From Mucinivorans hirudinis (GTDB taxonomy: Bacteria > Bacteroidota > Bacteroidia > Bacteroidales > Rikenellaceae), in assembly GCA_000723505.1 (NCBI GenBank), contig HG934468.1, positions 2,760,798-2,824,797 on the forward strand: a DNA stretch of 64,000 nt, in the 5' to 3' direction. Shown in pieces: positions 63,866-64,000 of this stretch; the first letter of the stretch is position 1; every line of letters starts with the position of its first letter. Both the position numbers and the translations under genes were made by a program. Under the pieces are notes generated by a model that was given only the letters and a program-made list of their open reading frames with translations, was not told the origin of the DNA and did not search any database.

Positions 63866-64000
63866 GTTGACTATACGGCAACTGTCCCAATGGATTACGA
63901 GTACGCACGGCTTCGTTATGCATCTTCATATATGTCACCGGGTCAGCCAACGATATGGAATGAGTGGGTGATGAAAGTGAAGTTTCGTAGCGAACGTTTA
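63866..64000 (-). pseudogene. susC: SusC, plug-domain part upstream of the IS (runs off the window)
   Basis: The minus strand reads RYETSLSSPTHSISLADP, then VTYMKMHNEAVRTRNPLGQL, then PYSQQKI into the duplication. This is the region after the plug in SusC proteins and continues the frame of the part at 60136-62402. Signal peptide and start lie beyond the right edge. Confidence 0.9.

Overview
The window reads as chromosomal DNA of an anaerobic member of the Bacteroidota, order Bacteroidales; a Rikenellaceae-like gut bacterium is possible, but the genus cannot be fixed from sequence alone. The signs are the TAnnTTTG -7 promoter boxes in front of many genes, a SusC/SusD outer-membrane pair with DUF-type surface lipoproteins, a MurF-Alr fusion, Rho with a long disordered insert, a one-chain GcvP, and propionate-type methylmalonyl-CoA chemistry. 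Most of the window is ordinary housekeeping DNA; the last 25 kb is more accessory.

Layout. 1-13.8 kb: end of a lipoprotein gene, gcvP, tRNA-Arg(TCT), ygiQ-sufB, glgB-PBP1A, then a biotin-dependent carboxyltransferase with a small biotin carrier. 13.9-17.3 kb (minus): cbiB-cobD-cbiP, late cobalamin synthesis. 17.4-22.7 kb: bamD-rpoZ-coaBC (plus) and lptE-hypothetical-secG-holA (minus). 23.1-29.1 kb: tcdA, the metK-murF/alr-ybaN operon, and an mmcQ-glycosyltransferase pair. 29.4-36.6 kb: osmC-lactonase, gtrA, and a five-gene methylmalonyl-CoA epimerase / sodium-pumping decarboxylase operon (mce-mmdA-oadG like-mmdC-mmdB). The B12 genes, the epimerase and the decarboxylase fit one succinate-to-propionate pathway. 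36.7-39.4 kb: fabI, an unknown lipoprotein, and transaldolase. 39.4-41.3 kb: a pile-up of insertion-sequence debris (ISL3-type remnant, IS3-family orfAB, IS1634-type remnant). 41.5-50.6 kb: tRNA-Ser(GCT), SIMPL-TrmH-MFS-TPR, DUF2027/Smr, queA, rho. 50.8-64 kb: a SusC/D-type nutrient-uptake operon (susC, susD, two discoidin-like lipoproteins, a DUF5107-TPR protein and a sugar:H+ symporter), whose susC is split by a complete IS4-family element.

The most informative observations are: (1) the IS4-family element at 62403-63856 has matching terminal repeats and a 9-bp target duplication, and removing it restores the susC frame exactly; (2) a family of about 50-bp imperfect palindromes with a conserved core lies in at least four spacers; (3) many spacers between co-directional genes are built from 7-bp tandem units on one arm and their inverse on the other, with a different heptamer in different spacers, and one such unit lies inside a glycosyltransferase gene; (4) the decarboxylase operon carries an OadG-like subunit fused to a lamin-tail domain; (5) a perfect 46-bp palindrome sits at the junction of two mobile-element fragments. 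No CRISPR array, defence island, prophage or recognisable riboswitch was seen.
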